Origin: Silicimonas sp963779765
Lineage (GTDB): Bacteria; Pseudomonadota; Alphaproteobacteria; Rhodobacterales; Rhodobacteraceae
DNA: 64,000 nucleotides
Direction: 5' to 3'
Assembly: GCA_963779765.1 (NCBI GenBank)
Contig: CAVZZP010000001.1
Location: 868,001 to 932,000, forward strand
The translations under genes were made by a program, and so were the position numbers. Shown one piece after another: positions 17,468-25,888 of this stretch (position 1 is its first letter; each line of letters begins with the position of its first letter). A model generated the notes under the pieces. The model was not told the DNA's origin. It did no database searches and saw only the letters and a program-made list of their open reading frames with translations.

Positions 17468-19216
17468 CTATCTCGGTGCCAGCTCGTCTTCCTGCGCATA
17501 GTCGCGGATCGCCGTCGGCGTATCCTGCGTCTTGGCAAGGGTCCAGCTGACGCGAGTGGCATACTCGATGGCCCGTCCGGTTAGAACGATCTGTTTGGTC
17601 GCACGCGGGCTTAGCCGCGACTTTTCCAGATATACGCTCGGCTCGAGCGCAAGCTGGACCGGACCTTGGAAGCGGAAAACCCATATTTCGCTCGACTTCT
17701 GCACCATCGAGACTGCCGTTCCGTTCATGTCGAGCGTGGCGTCGACGTCGGGGTGCAGATGAAAACGCACGGCGAAGGGAACGCCTTCCAGCCGCGAACG
17801 GTCGAAAACGATGTCGAAACGTCGCTTGTCGGCGGGCGTCATGGCGAGAAGCACGTCCTCGCCTCGCAGTTCGCGACCCTCGAAGCCGATGTGCAGCGTC
17901 CTGACATGGGTCAGCCCGTGGCTCGCCTGCCAGCCGTTGTGGCCCGCGACGATCCGCGTGCCGCCTTCGACCTCGACGCGTTCGAAGCGCACATCTTCGG
18001 GCCGGTCGATCAGCAGCTCGGCCTTCTTGCCCGACACCAAGCCCGCGACGCCGAGGCGCGACGAGGAATATCCCTCGATCCCCAGGGTCGAATGGCTGGG
18101 CGTCGCACGGCCCGCCCGCCTCCAGTTCTTGCCGAACGACGCGCCCGAGCCGCAGTTCACGATCAAGGGCCGCCGCCCCGAGGTCAGTTCGATCGCGAGC
18201 GTCGAGGCGTGCGCATTCTCCGAGACATCCGGGCGCGGCGGCGAGGCAGCATCCATGATGACCGTCGTCCGCCCGTGCGCGATCCGCGCGAAACCCATGG
18301 CGAGGTCATGCCGCGCCGCGCCGCGCACCCCCGCCGTCGCCAGCGCTCGATCCAGACGGCCCTCCATCCCGCGACCGCCGCCGTGGAACCGCGCCAGCCC
18401 TCCGTCCGCATGACGCAGCGCGCGCAGCACCGGGGCGATCCGCGCGATGACGCCCATCATGTCCGCTCCCGGCGTCCGCCCCGCGTCCTGAAGCGCCACA
18501 GCGGCCCAGTTGAGCAGCGTGAACACCTCGAGCAGCTCTTCGGGATTTCGCGTCAGAAGCCCGCCCTCGGCGTCGATCTCGTTCCCGCACTCGCGCACCA
18601 ACGCCCGGGTCGCAACGTCGACGTGCCTGTCCATGCCTGTCAGAGCGATGCCGGCGTAGATCAGCCCCGTCAGCGCCTCGAACCTCGGCAAGCCGGGCGA
18701 GGCCGCCTTCCATCGCCTGGCCAGAAAGCGGGTCTGCGCGCCGAGCGAGCGGAAGTAGGCCGTGCTGACGTCACGCTCCTGTCCGTTGAGAAGAAGGATC
18801 GAGTGGTTGATCCAGCGGATCAGCCGCCGCCCCGTCAGGTCAGGCGTCCACCCCGGCCCGACACCCCGCCCAAAGCGCTGCACCCACTCGTGGGTCCACT
18901 CCTGAGCACGGCGCGTCGCGTGGACATCGCCGACGGCGGCAAGGTCGTCGAGCCAGGTGAAGCCGTGCAGATCGGCCTCGAACGCCTGATCCGGCATCGG
19001 CAGGTCCCAGATCGCCGTCCCGGGCGCCTGCACGAGGTATCCGGCGAACAGGAAGTTGCCGCCGGTGATCTGCCGCCCTCTTGCGAAGGTGCCGATCGTG
19101 CGGGGTTCCGGGGTCGAGGTGAAGGCAGTTGCCGGACGTGTCAGAGAGGCCACGCGAGCGTGGAAATGGTTCAACCAGCGCGTCTTGCGCGCGGACCAGC
19201 TCTCGTCGTTGGACAA
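17468..19216 (-). CDS. Heparinase II/III family protein
   Basis: A protein of about 582 residues. The first ~330 residues form the helical alpha-toroid (for example LHGFTWLDDLAAVG and WINHSILLLNGQERDVS). The C-terminal ~240 form the beta-sandwich heparinase II/III-like domain, containing RPLIVNCGSG and HSTLGIEGYSSSRLG. Members in Rhodobacteraceae lie next to purH and lack a known substrate; the polysaccharide target may be self-made rather than nutritional. No clear signal peptide. The start is uncertain: TTG at 19216 is the nearest in-frame start before homologous-looking sequence (TRWLNHFHARVASL), and no ATG fits. It follows rsmB by 76 bases on the same strand. Confidence 0.8.
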   Translation of the reverse strand: MSNDESWSARKTRWLNHFHARVASLTRPATAFTSTPEPRTIGTFARGRQITGGNFLFAGYLVQAPGTAIWDLPMPDQAFEADLHGFTWLDDLAAVGDVHATRRAQEWTHEWVQRFGRGVGPGWTPDLTGRRLIRWINHSILLLNGQERDVSTAYFRSLGAQTRFLARRWKAASPGLPRFEALTGLIYAGIALTGMDRHVDVATRALVRECGNEIDAEGGLLTRNPEELLEVFTLLNWAAVALQDAGRTPGADMMGVIARIAPVLRALRHADGGLARFHGGGRGMEGRLDRALATAGVRGAARHDLAMGFARIAHGRTTVIMDAASPPRPDVSENAHASTLAIELTSGRRPLIVNCGSGASFGKNWRRAGRATPSHSTLGIEGYSSSRLGVAGLVSGKKAELLIDRPEDVRFERVEVEGGTRIVAGHNGWQASHGLTHVRTLHIGFEGRELRGEDVLLAMTPADKRRFDIVFDRSRLEGVPFAVRFHLHPDVDATLDMNGTAVSMVQKSSEIWVFRFQGPVQLALEPSVYLEKSRLSPRATKQIVLTGRAIEYATRVSWTLAKTQDTPTAIRDYAQEDELAPR

Positions 19217-19292
19217 CGGTGTCGTCCTGCCTCTGCCGCCCGTTCGATCGGGCCTGTGATGGCCAGAAGCATAACCGCGAACGGCGAGGGTG

Positions 19293-20552
19293 TCATGGGC
19301 GTTTTTCCAGCCGCATGATGAAGAAGCCGTCGATGCCGCCCCGGTCCGCCCAGTGGTCCGGACGCAGCCGCAGGCCTCCGCCGGGGGCGATCCAGGCCGG
19401 ATCGGCGCCATCGGGTAAATGATCCGAAAGCGTCAGGTCCGGTTGCCGCGCGAGGACGCCGTCGCGCTGCGCCTCGCCCTCTTCGGGCAAGAGCGAACAG
19501 GTGCAATAGACCAACCGCCCTCCCGGCGACAGCCAGCCCAGGGCGCGGTCGAGCATGGCGGCCTGAAGCGCGGTCAGCATGTCGATCCCGCTTCCGTCCC
19601 GCGCATAGGCCAGATCGGGGTGACGCCGCAGCGTGCCGGTGGCGGAACAGGGCGCGTCGAGGAGAATGGCGTCGAACGGCGCCTCGGGTTCCCAAGCCAT
19701 CATGTCCGCCACGATAAGATCGGCCTCGAGGCCCGTGCGCGAAAGGTTCTCGCCCACCCGCGCCATGCGGTCGCCCGCAATGTCGAGCGCCGTGACCTTC
19801 GCCCCCGCGGCAGCAAGCTGCATCGCCTTCCCGCCCGGCGCCGCGCAGAGGTCGAGGATCCGTTCGCCCGCCTTCGGATCGAGCACGCGAACGGCCATTG
19901 CCGCGCCTGCGTCCTGCACCCACCACGCGCCTTCGGTAAAACCCGGCAGCGCCGAAATCTGCCCGTGGTGACGAAGGCGCAGGCTACCTGTCGGCAGAAT
20001 CTCGGCGTCGAGGGTCTGCGCCCACGTTTCCGCAGTCGCGGGATCGCGAAGCGTCAAATCAAGCGGCGGCTCGGCGGCCTGTACCGTCTCCATCGCCGCG
20101 ACGGCCTCCTTGCCCCATGCCGCGACAAGCCGCTTCCTCAGCCACTTCTGAATGGCCGGCACAGGAAGCGCCGCCCAATCAGGATCGCGGCGCTGGATGT
20201 TGCGCAGGACCGCATTCACCAGCCCGGCCTTCGGGCGAGCGGCCAGCGAGACGGCTCCATCGACCGCAGCGTGCGACGGTGTGCCCTCGGCGTACATCTC
20301 GTAAAGCGCCAGCCTCAGGATGTTCATGACCTGCTCTTCGGGCTTCATCCGAAGATGTGGCCCGAGAAGCCGGTCGGACCGGCCCGCCCACCTCAAGGCC
20401 CCCGTCGCCAGCCGCCCGGCACGCGCGGTATCGGACGGCTCGAGGCCGGACGTCGCCTTCGCCAGAGCGTCGGACAGAAGCCGCCCCTCCTCGGTCACGG
20501 CGGTCATCGCCACCACCGCCGCCGCCCGCGTGCCCGATCCCGCCTTCGCCAT
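19293..20552 (-). CDS. rsmB: RsmB-type 16S rRNA m5C methyltransferase
   Basis: A 419-residue RNA cytosine-C5 methyltransferase (RsmB/Sun family). The N-terminal NusB-like RNA-binding domain covers about 15-150. The SAM-dependent domain shows motif I LDLCAAPGGKAMQL, motif IV DAPCSATGTLRRHPD, and motif VI TCSLLPEEGEAQ with the catalytic Cys, followed by the C-terminal GIDGFFIMRLEK. In E. coli RsmB makes m5C967 of 16S rRNA. The first of a likely minus-strand operon; it diverges from the DUF1674 gene with 44 bases between starts. Confidence 0.92.
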   Translation of the reverse strand: MAKAGSGTRAAAVVAMTAVTEEGRLLSDALAKATSGLEPSDTARAGRLATGALRWAGRSDRLLGPHLRMKPEEQVMNILRLALYEMYAEGTPSHAAVDGAVSLAARPKAGLVNAVLRNIQRRDPDWAALPVPAIQKWLRKRLVAAWGKEAVAAMETVQAAEPPLDLTLRDPATAETWAQTLDAEILPTGSLRLRHHGQISALPGFTEGAWWVQDAGAAMAVRVLDPKAGERILDLCAAPGGKAMQLAAAGAKVTALDIAGDRMARVGENLSRTGLEADLIVADMMAWEPEAPFDAILLDAPCSATGTLRRHPDLAYARDGSGIDMLTALQAAMLDRALGWLSPGGRLVYCTCSLLPEEGEAQRDGVLARQPDLTLSDHLPDGADPAWIAPGGGLRLRPDHWADRGGIDGFFIMRLEKRP

Positions 20553-20596
20553 CGCCCTGCCTTGTCTGAAACCGCGCCATCCCTATAACAGAGGAC

Positions 20597-20776
20597 ATGA
20601 CCGAGACCAGCCGAACCGATATCCCCCCCGCCGCGCAACGCGCGCTGGCCGAGGCGGAGGCACGCCGCAAGGCGGCCGAACCAGCCGAAATGCCCCGAGA
20701 GCTGGGCGGGCGTGACGGACCGGAGCCCGTGCGGTACGGCGACTGGGAGAAGAAGGGCCTCGCGGTCGACTTCTGA
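20597..20776 (+). CDS. DUF1674 small protein (SDHAF4-like)
   Basis: A 59-residue gene. It carries the DUF1674 ending: RELGGRDGPEPVRYGDWEKK followed by GLAVDF. In mitochondria the same family (SDHAF4/Sdh8) protects the flavoprotein subunit of succinate dehydrogenase during assembly; bacterial members are assumed to have a related role. It is divergent from rsmB and converges on the DapA-family gene with only three bases between stops. The ATG at 20597 has AGAGGA about 6 bases upstream. Confidence 0.85.
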   Translation: MTETSRTDIPPAAQRALAEAEARRKAAEPAEMPRELGGRDGPEPVRYGDWEKKGLAVDF

Positions 20777-20779
20777 GCC

Positions 20780-21700
20780 TTACTTGCCCCACCGAAGCGC
20801 GATGAGGTCCAACTCACGCGCGAGCTGGATCAGTCGCTCTTTCGTGCGCGCGCTCATCGGCTTGAGAGGATGGCGGACATAATCCGATCCGATCACACCG
20901 CCCTCCATCATCACCGTTTTCGTCGCCCGCAGCCCGCACTGGCGGTTCTCGTGATTGATGAGCGGAAGGCACAGCTTCCATCGTTCGAGAGCCGCATCGA
21001 CGTCACCAGCAAGGAAATCCATGACGATCGGCCGGATCATCTCGGGCTGAAGCGCCGAGGTCATCGTCCCCGTGCAGCCCGCGTCGAGGTCGGCCAGCAG
21101 CGTCACCGCCTCCTCGCCGTCGAAGGGGCCAACGATGTGCTCACCGCCCGCCTCGATCAGCGCCGCCAGCTTGTCGGCGGCAAAGGGCGTCTCGATCTTG
21201 AAATAGCTCACGTTCTCGATCTCGCGCGCCATCCTGACCAGCGTCGGCACCGGCAGCGACACGCCCGAAAGCGGCGCGTCCTGCACCATGATCGGGATCG
21301 AGATCGCGTCCGACACGGCACGAAAATGTTCGAGGATGCCAGCCTCGGCCGGCACGAGACCGACGCCGTGATAGGGCGGCATCATCATCACCATCGCCGC
21401 GCCCTGCGCCTCGGCCGCCTTTGCGCGGCCCACGACGATGTCGGTCGAGAAGTGGCTGACCGTCACGATCACCGGCACCCGTCCGTCCACATGCTCGAGG
21501 CTGACGCGCATCAGCGTCGCGCGCTCCTCGTCCGACAGAAGGAACTGCTCGGAGTAGTTGGCGAGGATGCAGATGGCGTCGACGCCCTGGTCCACCATGC
21601 AGTCGAGCACGCGGCGCATCCCGTCCTCATCGATCCGACCGTCGGCGTGAAAAGGCGTCGGCGCAACAGGCAGTATGCCCTTAAGTGGCTCGTTCAGCAT
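20780..21700 (-). CDS. Dihydrodipicolinate synthase/N-acetylneuraminate lyase family protein
   Basis: A 306-residue (beta/alpha)8 class I aldolase-fold protein. The Schiff-base lysine is in SYFKIETPF, the start has the VAPTPFHADGRID signature, and GPFDGEEAV sits in the glycine-rich loop. In sugar-acid operons such enzymes act as 2-keto-3-deoxy-acid aldolases or dehydratases, for example L-2-keto-3-deoxyarabonate dehydratase; here it follows a Gfo/Idh-type dehydrogenase by 10 bases, so an oxidative pentose or hexose route is the likely setting. The ATG at 21700 is chosen because GGGA lies eight bases upstream; the ATG at 21733 is inside the preceding gene. True DapA is unlikely in this context. 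Confidence 0.82.
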   Translation of the reverse strand: MLNEPLKGILPVAPTPFHADGRIDEDGMRRVLDCMVDQGVDAICILANYSEQFLLSDEERATLMRVSLEHVDGRVPVIVTVSHFSTDIVVGRAKAAEAQGAAMVMMMPPYHGVGLVPAEAGILEHFRAVSDAISIPIMVQDAPLSGVSLPVPTLVRMAREIENVSYFKIETPFAADKLAALIEAGGEHIVGPFDGEEAVTLLADLDAGCTGTMTSALQPEMIRPIVMDFLAGDVDAALERWKLCLPLINHENRQCGLRATKTVMMEGGVIGSDYVRHPLKPMSARTKERLIQLARELDLIALRWGK

Positions 21701-21710
21701 GTTTATTTCC

Positions 21711-22643
21711 CTACCAGTGAAATGGTTTGACAAGGTTGCGACGCCCGAGCGTCATCGCGTCCCACACATGCCGCGCCGGGCTGAGGTCGACGTCCGACCG
21801 CCCCTCCTCCACCAGACGCGCCATGTTCGCATAAAGTCTCGGATACTCTCCGTGCAGCCCGTCTCCTGCGGTCTGGACCGACCCGTCGATGCGCATCTCT
21901 GCGCCGCCCCGGTCCAGCGTCATGGTGCCGCCGTCGGTCACCGCCTCGATCCGCCAGATGTCGTCGCCGGAATGGTCCCAGTCCATCGCCGCCGTCACTT
22001 CGGCGCCATGCGGATGGTGGAAAACCATCGTCGCCGCGATCGGGGTCTGGCGGTTTCTGGGAACGTCCAGCGTCGCCTGCGTCACATGGATGGCGTCCGG
22101 CAGGATCGCCGTGACGATCGACAGCGCGTTGATGCCCGGATCGAAAACACCCATTCCTCCCGGCTCGAAGACCCAGTCCTGGCCGGGGTGCCATTTCCGC
22201 ACGTCTTCCTTCCAGGTCACGATGAAACGCTTCAGCCGCTTCCCCTTCAGCCACTCGGCGGCCTGCGCCACGAAAGCGGCCTCGCGCGAATGCCATGTGG
22301 CGTAGAGAACGACACCCGCGTCGCGTGCCATGTCTTCCAGCGCATGAACCTCCGACAGCGTGGCGCCCGGGGGTTTTTCGAGCATCACGTTCCGCCCGGC
22401 TTTCAGGGCAGCCTCGGCATAGGCGAAGCGCGGCACCGGCGGCATGCACAGCGAAACCGTTCCGATCTCGGGACGGGCCGCCAGCATCTCGTCCATGTCC
22501 GTGAAGTTGGGAACGCCTTCGACCTGACCGTGTCGTGACACGGCCGCCGCGAGTTCCCAGTCCGGCGATGCCGCGAGCGTCGGAATATGCTGGTCGGTCG
22601 CGATCTTTCCGATCCCTGCCAGGGCGATCTTGCGGCGGGTCAT
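21711..22643 (-). CDS. Gfo/Idh/MocA family dehydrogenase, galactose 1-dehydrogenase-like
   Basis: A 310-residue NAD(P)-dependent oxidoreductase. The Rossmann motif is KIALAGIGKIATDQHIP, and the catalytic EKPPG (MLEKPPGATLSEV, about residue 91) is the usual EKP motif. The rest resembles aldose 1-dehydrogenases acting on D-galactose or L-arabinose, with WFEPGG-like VFEPGGMGVFDPGINALS. It overlaps the start region of the DapA-family operon partner (10-base gap) and its own start overlaps the regulator stop by four bases, so all three genes form one unit. Substrate inferred from family and context. Confidence 0.82.
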   Translation of the reverse strand: MTRRKIALAGIGKIATDQHIPTLAASPDWELAAAVSRHGQVEGVPNFTDMDEMLAARPEIGTVSLCMPPVPRFAYAEAALKAGRNVMLEKPPGATLSEVHALEDMARDAGVVLYATWHSREAAFVAQAAEWLKGKRLKRFIVTWKEDVRKWHPGQDWVFEPGGMGVFDPGINALSIVTAILPDAIHVTQATLDVPRNRQTPIAATMVFHHPHGAEVTAAMDWDHSGDDIWRIEAVTDGGTMTLDRGGAEMRIDGSVQTAGDGLHGEYPRLYANMARLVEEGRSDVDLSPARHVWDAMTLGRRNLVKPFHW

Positions 22644-23413
22644 GCTGTACGTCCCTTGTCCAAGGCGGCGCGCACGTCGCCGATCGAGTCCTCCAGAAGT
22701 GCTGCCATGATCCGCCGCGCCGTCTCGCCCTTCCCGTCGCGAATGGCGCGCGCCACCTCGCCGTGCTGTCCGATCCGCGTCTTCACCAGGACGACGCCCG
22801 CGTTCGACCAGCTGACCTCGAAGGCGCTCAGCATCGCCGCCTTGATGAGACCGCTGAACGACAGGATGAAGCGGTTCTGCGTCGCGGTCAGGATCGAGAC
22901 GTGGAACTCGTAGTCGGCCTCGACCAGTGCCGAGCCACGCGATTCTGTCATGCGCTGGAAGGCGGCGTCGATCCGCGTCAGGTCGTCGTCGGTACGAATT
23001 CGCGCGGCCATGTCGGCCGCAGCGGGCTCGATCATCTTCCGCAGCGCGTAGAGGTCGGCGAACAACTCTCCCACGGGCGAGGTCTGAAGGTGCCAGGCCA
23101 GCACGTCCTGATCCAGCATGTTCCAGTCCGCGCGCGGCCGTACCGAGGTGCCGACCTTGGGACGAGCGGCGACAAGGCCCTTGGCGGCCAGCTTGGAATA
23201 GGCTTCACGAAGGGCGGTCCGCGATACCGCATACCGCTCGCGCATCTCGACTTCGGAGGGAAGGAGCGTCTCGCCCAGGCGACCCGACACGATGTCCCGC
23301 CCGATCAGGTTCGCCAGATTGGACGCGCCGGACACGGTGACGAGCGGCGCCTGCCAACCCGCACCGGGCACGCTCGCGGCGCGGCCGCCATCGGATGCCC
23401 CGCGTTCGACCAA
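22640..23413 (-). CDS. FadR-type GntR family regulator
   Basis: A 257-residue regulator with an N-terminal winged HTH (about 35-100: GETLLPSEVEMRERYAVSRTALREAYSKLAAKGL) and an all-helical FCD ligand domain (about 120-240) with metal-binding His residues such as FHVSIL and RIGQHGEVARAI. FadR-subfamily members commonly respond to sugar acids (DgoR, UxuR, GntR types), which fits the dehydrogenase and aldolase genes immediately downstream (ATGA overlap). No ATG fits; TTG at 23413 preceded by purine-rich sequence is the assumed start, though the conserved part begins about 25 codons later. Confidence 0.82.
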   Translation of the reverse strand: MVERGASDGGRAASVPGAGWQAPLVTVSGASNLANLIGRDIVSGRLGETLLPSEVEMRERYAVSRTALREAYSKLAAKGLVAARPKVGTSVRPRADWNMLDQDVLAWHLQTSPVGELFADLYALRKMIEPAAADMAARIRTDDDLTRIDAAFQRMTESRGSALVEADYEFHVSILTATQNRFILSFSGLIKAAMLSAFEVSWSNAGVVLVKTRIGQHGEVARAIRDGKGETARRIMAALLEDSIGDVRAALDKGRTA

Positions 23414-23489
23414 GTCCCTCCATCCTCCCGTGGTTTTCCGCAGAGACTGTATAAAGTAATATTAATTGGCAAGGTCAAATCGGAGGCCA

Positions 23490-24158
23490 CTACTCGGCGG
23501 CGGGCCTCAGGCTGGACATCAGGTGGTGGAACTTCTCGCCCTGTACGGCGACATGGGCCCGGATCGCCGATGCGGCGGCACTTCCGTCGCCCGCTTCCAG
23601 GGCCGCGACGACCTGCTCGTGCTCGGCCATCGACTGCGACAGACGCCCGCGCACACGCAACTGCAGGCGGCGGAACGGCTTGAGACGGCGGTGAAGCCGC
23701 AGACACTCCTGCTCGAGAAAGGCGTTCCCAGACTGCCGGTACAGCATCCGGTGAAAAACCTCGTTCATCTCGTAGTAGTCGTCCGACTGCCCCTGCCGCA
23801 CCGCGTCCAGGCATCGTGCGTTGAGCGCCTTCATCTCGTCCAGCGCCCGTTCGGTGATCCGGCTTGCCGCCAGCCGTGCGCAGACCGCTTCGAGTTCGGC
23901 CATGACCTCGAACATCTCGATCAGTTCGACCGGCCCCGGCTGTCGTACGAAAACGCCGCGACGAGGCACCTGTTCGACCAGCCCGGACTGCGTCAGACGA
24001 TGCAGTGCCTCGCGGATCGGAGTGCGCGAAACCTGGAAGCGATCGGCAAGCTGGACCTCATCCAGACGCGCGCCATCTGCGAAAGAGCCTTCGAGGATCA
24101 GGCCCTCCAGTTCGTCGGCGATGATGTCGGACCGTTTGCGCTCCATGCGCGGGACCAT
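23490..24158 (-). CDS. GntR (FCD) family regulator, MatR-like
   Basis: A 222-residue regulator. The winged HTH occupies about 1-70 (ADGARLDEVQLADRF, then VSRTPIREALHRLTQSG), and the FCD domain follows with its His-containing helices (NEVFHRMLYR, MAEHEQVV). It is divergent from a malonate TRAP transporter and malonyl-CoA genes, the position of MatR in rhizobial mat loci. The ATG at 24158 is preferred over the one at 24224 because GGAGGG lies five bases before it, and because starting there keeps the operator palindrome at 24191-24206 outside the coding region. Probably a malonate- or malonyl-CoA-responsive regulator; whether it activates or represses is not shown. Confidence 0.82.
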   Translation of the reverse strand: MVPRMERKRSDIIADELEGLILEGSFADGARLDEVQLADRFQVSRTPIREALHRLTQSGLVEQVPRRGVFVRQPGPVELIEMFEVMAELEAVCARLAASRITERALDEMKALNARCLDAVRQGQSDDYYEMNEVFHRMLYRQSGNAFLEQECLRLHRRLKPFRRLQLRVRGRLSQSMAEHEQVVAALEAGDGSAAASAIRAHVAVQGEKFHHLMSSLRPAAE

Positions 24159-24190
24159 AGCCGCCCTCCACTTGCCGAACAAGAACAGCG

Positions 24191-24206
24191 TTCTTGTATA
24201 CAGGAA
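24191..24206. promoter_or_regulatory. Putative MatR operator palindrome
   Basis: TTCTTGTATACAGGAA is an inverted repeat with a perfect TGTATACA core and one mismatched pair. It lies between the divergent regulator and matP, 33 bases before the regulator start and 76 before the matP start. From memory, MatR of Rhizobium leguminosarum binds TCTTGTATACACGA; 12 of 14 positions agree. It is the only such palindrome I saw here. Confidence 0.75.
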
Positions 24207-24281
24207 CATTGACTCGAAATACATGCTATGCCACGCAAGACCGGACCCGGCGCCAGTCCGGGAGTCCAGGGAGGACCATTG

Positions 24282-25262
24282 ATGAAACTGACCCTAGCAG
24301 CATCCGTGCTGACCCTCGCCGTCGCAGCAAGTGCCGCCTCGGCGGTCGAACTTCGCCTGTCGCACCAGTTCGCCACGGGCGACGTGCGCCACCAGATCGC
24401 GCAGATGATCGCCGACGACGTCGCCGCCGCGGGCGTCGACCTCGAGATCCAGATTTTCCCGAACCAGTCGCTGTTCAAGGCGCGCGAGCAGTACACGCCG
24501 CTGTCGCGGGGCCAACTCGACATGACCGTTCTGCCGCTGTCTTACGCAGGCGGACAGCAGCCGGCCTACAACCTCACCCTGATGCCCGGCCTCGTGAAGA
24601 ACCTCGACCACGGCGACCGCCTGTCGCATTCGCCCTTCATGGACAAGCTGTCCGAAATCATGGCGAACGATGACGTGATGGTCCTTGTCCACGGCTATCT
24701 CGCGGGCGGCTTCGGCTCGAACAAGGGCTGCATCACACGACCTGAGCACGTCGAGGGCGTTTCGATCCGCGCTGCGGGCAAGTCGTTCGAAGAAATGCTG
24801 GCCGGCGCCGGCGCCTCGATCTCGTCGATGGCCTCGTCCGAGATCTATCCCGCGCTTCAGACGGGCGTCCTCGACGCGACGAACACCTCCTCGGAAAGTT
24901 TCGTGTCGTTCCGCCTCTACGAGCAGCTCGCATGCTATACGCCCGCAGGCGACACCGCGCTGTGGTTCATGTACCAGCCGCTCCTCATCAACAAGACGAC
25001 CTTCGACGGCCTGACCCCCGAACAGCAGACCGCGCTGACCGAGGCGTCAGCCAAGGCCGAGGCCTACTACCTCGAAGAAGGCAAGAAGGGCGACGAGATC
25101 GCGCGCCAGACCTTCGCGGACGCGGGTGTCGAGATCGCCGAGATGACATCCGAGGACTTCGACGCCTGGCTCGCGTTGGCGAAAGAGACCGCCTTCCCGA
25201 TCTTCGTGCAGGAGACCCCGGGCGGACAGGAGCTTCTCGACATGGCGCTTTCTGTCGAGTGA
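24282..25262 (+). CDS. matP: TRAP transporter substrate-binding protein for malonate (DctP family)
   Basis: A 326-residue periplasmic solute receptor: signal peptide 1-21 (MKLTLAASVLTLAVAASAASA), then the DctP fold. Features include ELRLSHQFATGD at the start, the PNQSLFKAREQ segment, and the carboxylate-binding Arg region EGVSIRAAGKSFEEML. It is the first gene of a matPQMAB-type operon, so malonate is the inferred ligand, as shown for Sinorhizobium meliloti. The ATG at 24282 has GGGAGG upstream; an in-frame ATG 54 bases earlier has none. A GC hairpin follows the stop and separates it from the membrane subunits, fitting higher expression of the receptor. Confidence 0.87.
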   Translation: MKLTLAASVLTLAVAASAASAVELRLSHQFATGDVRHQIAQMIADDVAAAGVDLEIQIFPNQSLFKAREQYTPLSRGQLDMTVLPLSYAGGQQPAYNLTLMPGLVKNLDHGDRLSHSPFMDKLSEIMANDDVMVLVHGYLAGGFGSNKGCITRPEHVEGVSIRAAGKSFEEMLAGAGASISSMASSEIYPALQTGVLDATNTSSESFVSFRLYEQLACYTPAGDTALWFMYQPLLINKTTFDGLTPEQQTALTEASAKAEAYYLEEGKKGDEIARQTFADAGVEIAEMTSEDFDAWLALAKETAFPIFVQETPGGQELLDMALSVE

Positions 25263-25272
25263 GCTGACGACC

Positions 25273-25298
25273 AAGGCCGCGGCAACCGTCGCGGCCTT
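25273..25298 (+). other. Intercistronic stem-loop after matP
   Basis: AAGGCCGCG (25273-25281) pairs perfectly with CGCGGCCTT (25290-25298) around an eight-base loop. No T run follows, so this looks less like a terminator than like a 3'-end stabilising or partial read-through hairpin between receptor and permease genes. Confidence 0.7.
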
Positions 25299-25324
25299 CC
25301 TCCGGCCCCCACAGCGAGAGCCCC

Positions 25325-25888
25325 ATGTCCGACCCCGCACCCGTCGACGCGCCCTTGCCCGTGAGGGCGATGAACGCGGTCTCCACCGTCTGCGGCGTGA
25401 TCGCGGCGATGATGATCCTCTCGTCGGTCCTCATCACCTGCCAGATGATCTTCGTCCGCCTGATCCTCAACCGCTCGACGATCTGGCAGACCGAGGCGGT
25501 GATCTACCTGATGATCGGCGCAACTCTGATCGGTCTGCCCTACGTGCAGAAGCTGCGCGGCCATGTCGGCGTCGACCTTTTGCCAAGCCTGCTTCCGCCG
25601 GGCCCCCGGCGCGTGCTGGCGCTGTTCGTGCTTATGCTCACGATCGCAATGGCGGGCGCCATGGTCTGGTACGGCTTCGATACCTTCCACCTCGCCTGGT
25701 CGCGCAACTGGAAATCCGAGACGGTCTGGGCCTTCCCCCTCTGGATTCCATACGGCGCCGTCCCCTTGGGCTTCGCACTCTATTTCGTCCAGCTTTCGAT
25801 GGACCTGTGGATGACGGTCTCTGGCCGCGACAACCCGCTGGCAGCCTCGATGGCGCATGAAGCGGAACTGGAAGAGAGAGTCGGCTGA
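25325..25888 (+). CDS. matQ: TRAP transporter small permease (DctQ family)
   Basis: A 187-residue inner-membrane protein with four hydrophobic segments. The family segment with conserved Trp and Glu, RSTIWQTEAVIYLMIGATLIG, lies at about 57-77. It forms the membrane complex with the large permease encoded directly downstream; the stop codon and the next ATG share a base (TGATG). Its role in malonate uptake is inferred from the operon. Confidence 0.88.
   Translation: MSDPAPVDAPLPVRAMNAVSTVCGVIAAMMILSSVLITCQMIFVRLILNRSTIWQTEAVIYLMIGATLIGLPYVQKLRGHVGVDLLPSLLPPGPRRVLALFVLMLTIAMAGAMVWYGFDTFHLAWSRNWKSETVWAFPLWIPYGAVPLGFALYFVQLSMDLWMTVSGRDNPLAASMAHEAELEERVG

Noticed and set aside
20780..21700. Assignment as DapA of lysine synthesis
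   Set aside because: It is operonic with a sugar dehydrogenase-like gene and a FadR-type regulator, far from dapE, so a sugar-acid aldolase or dehydratase is more likely.
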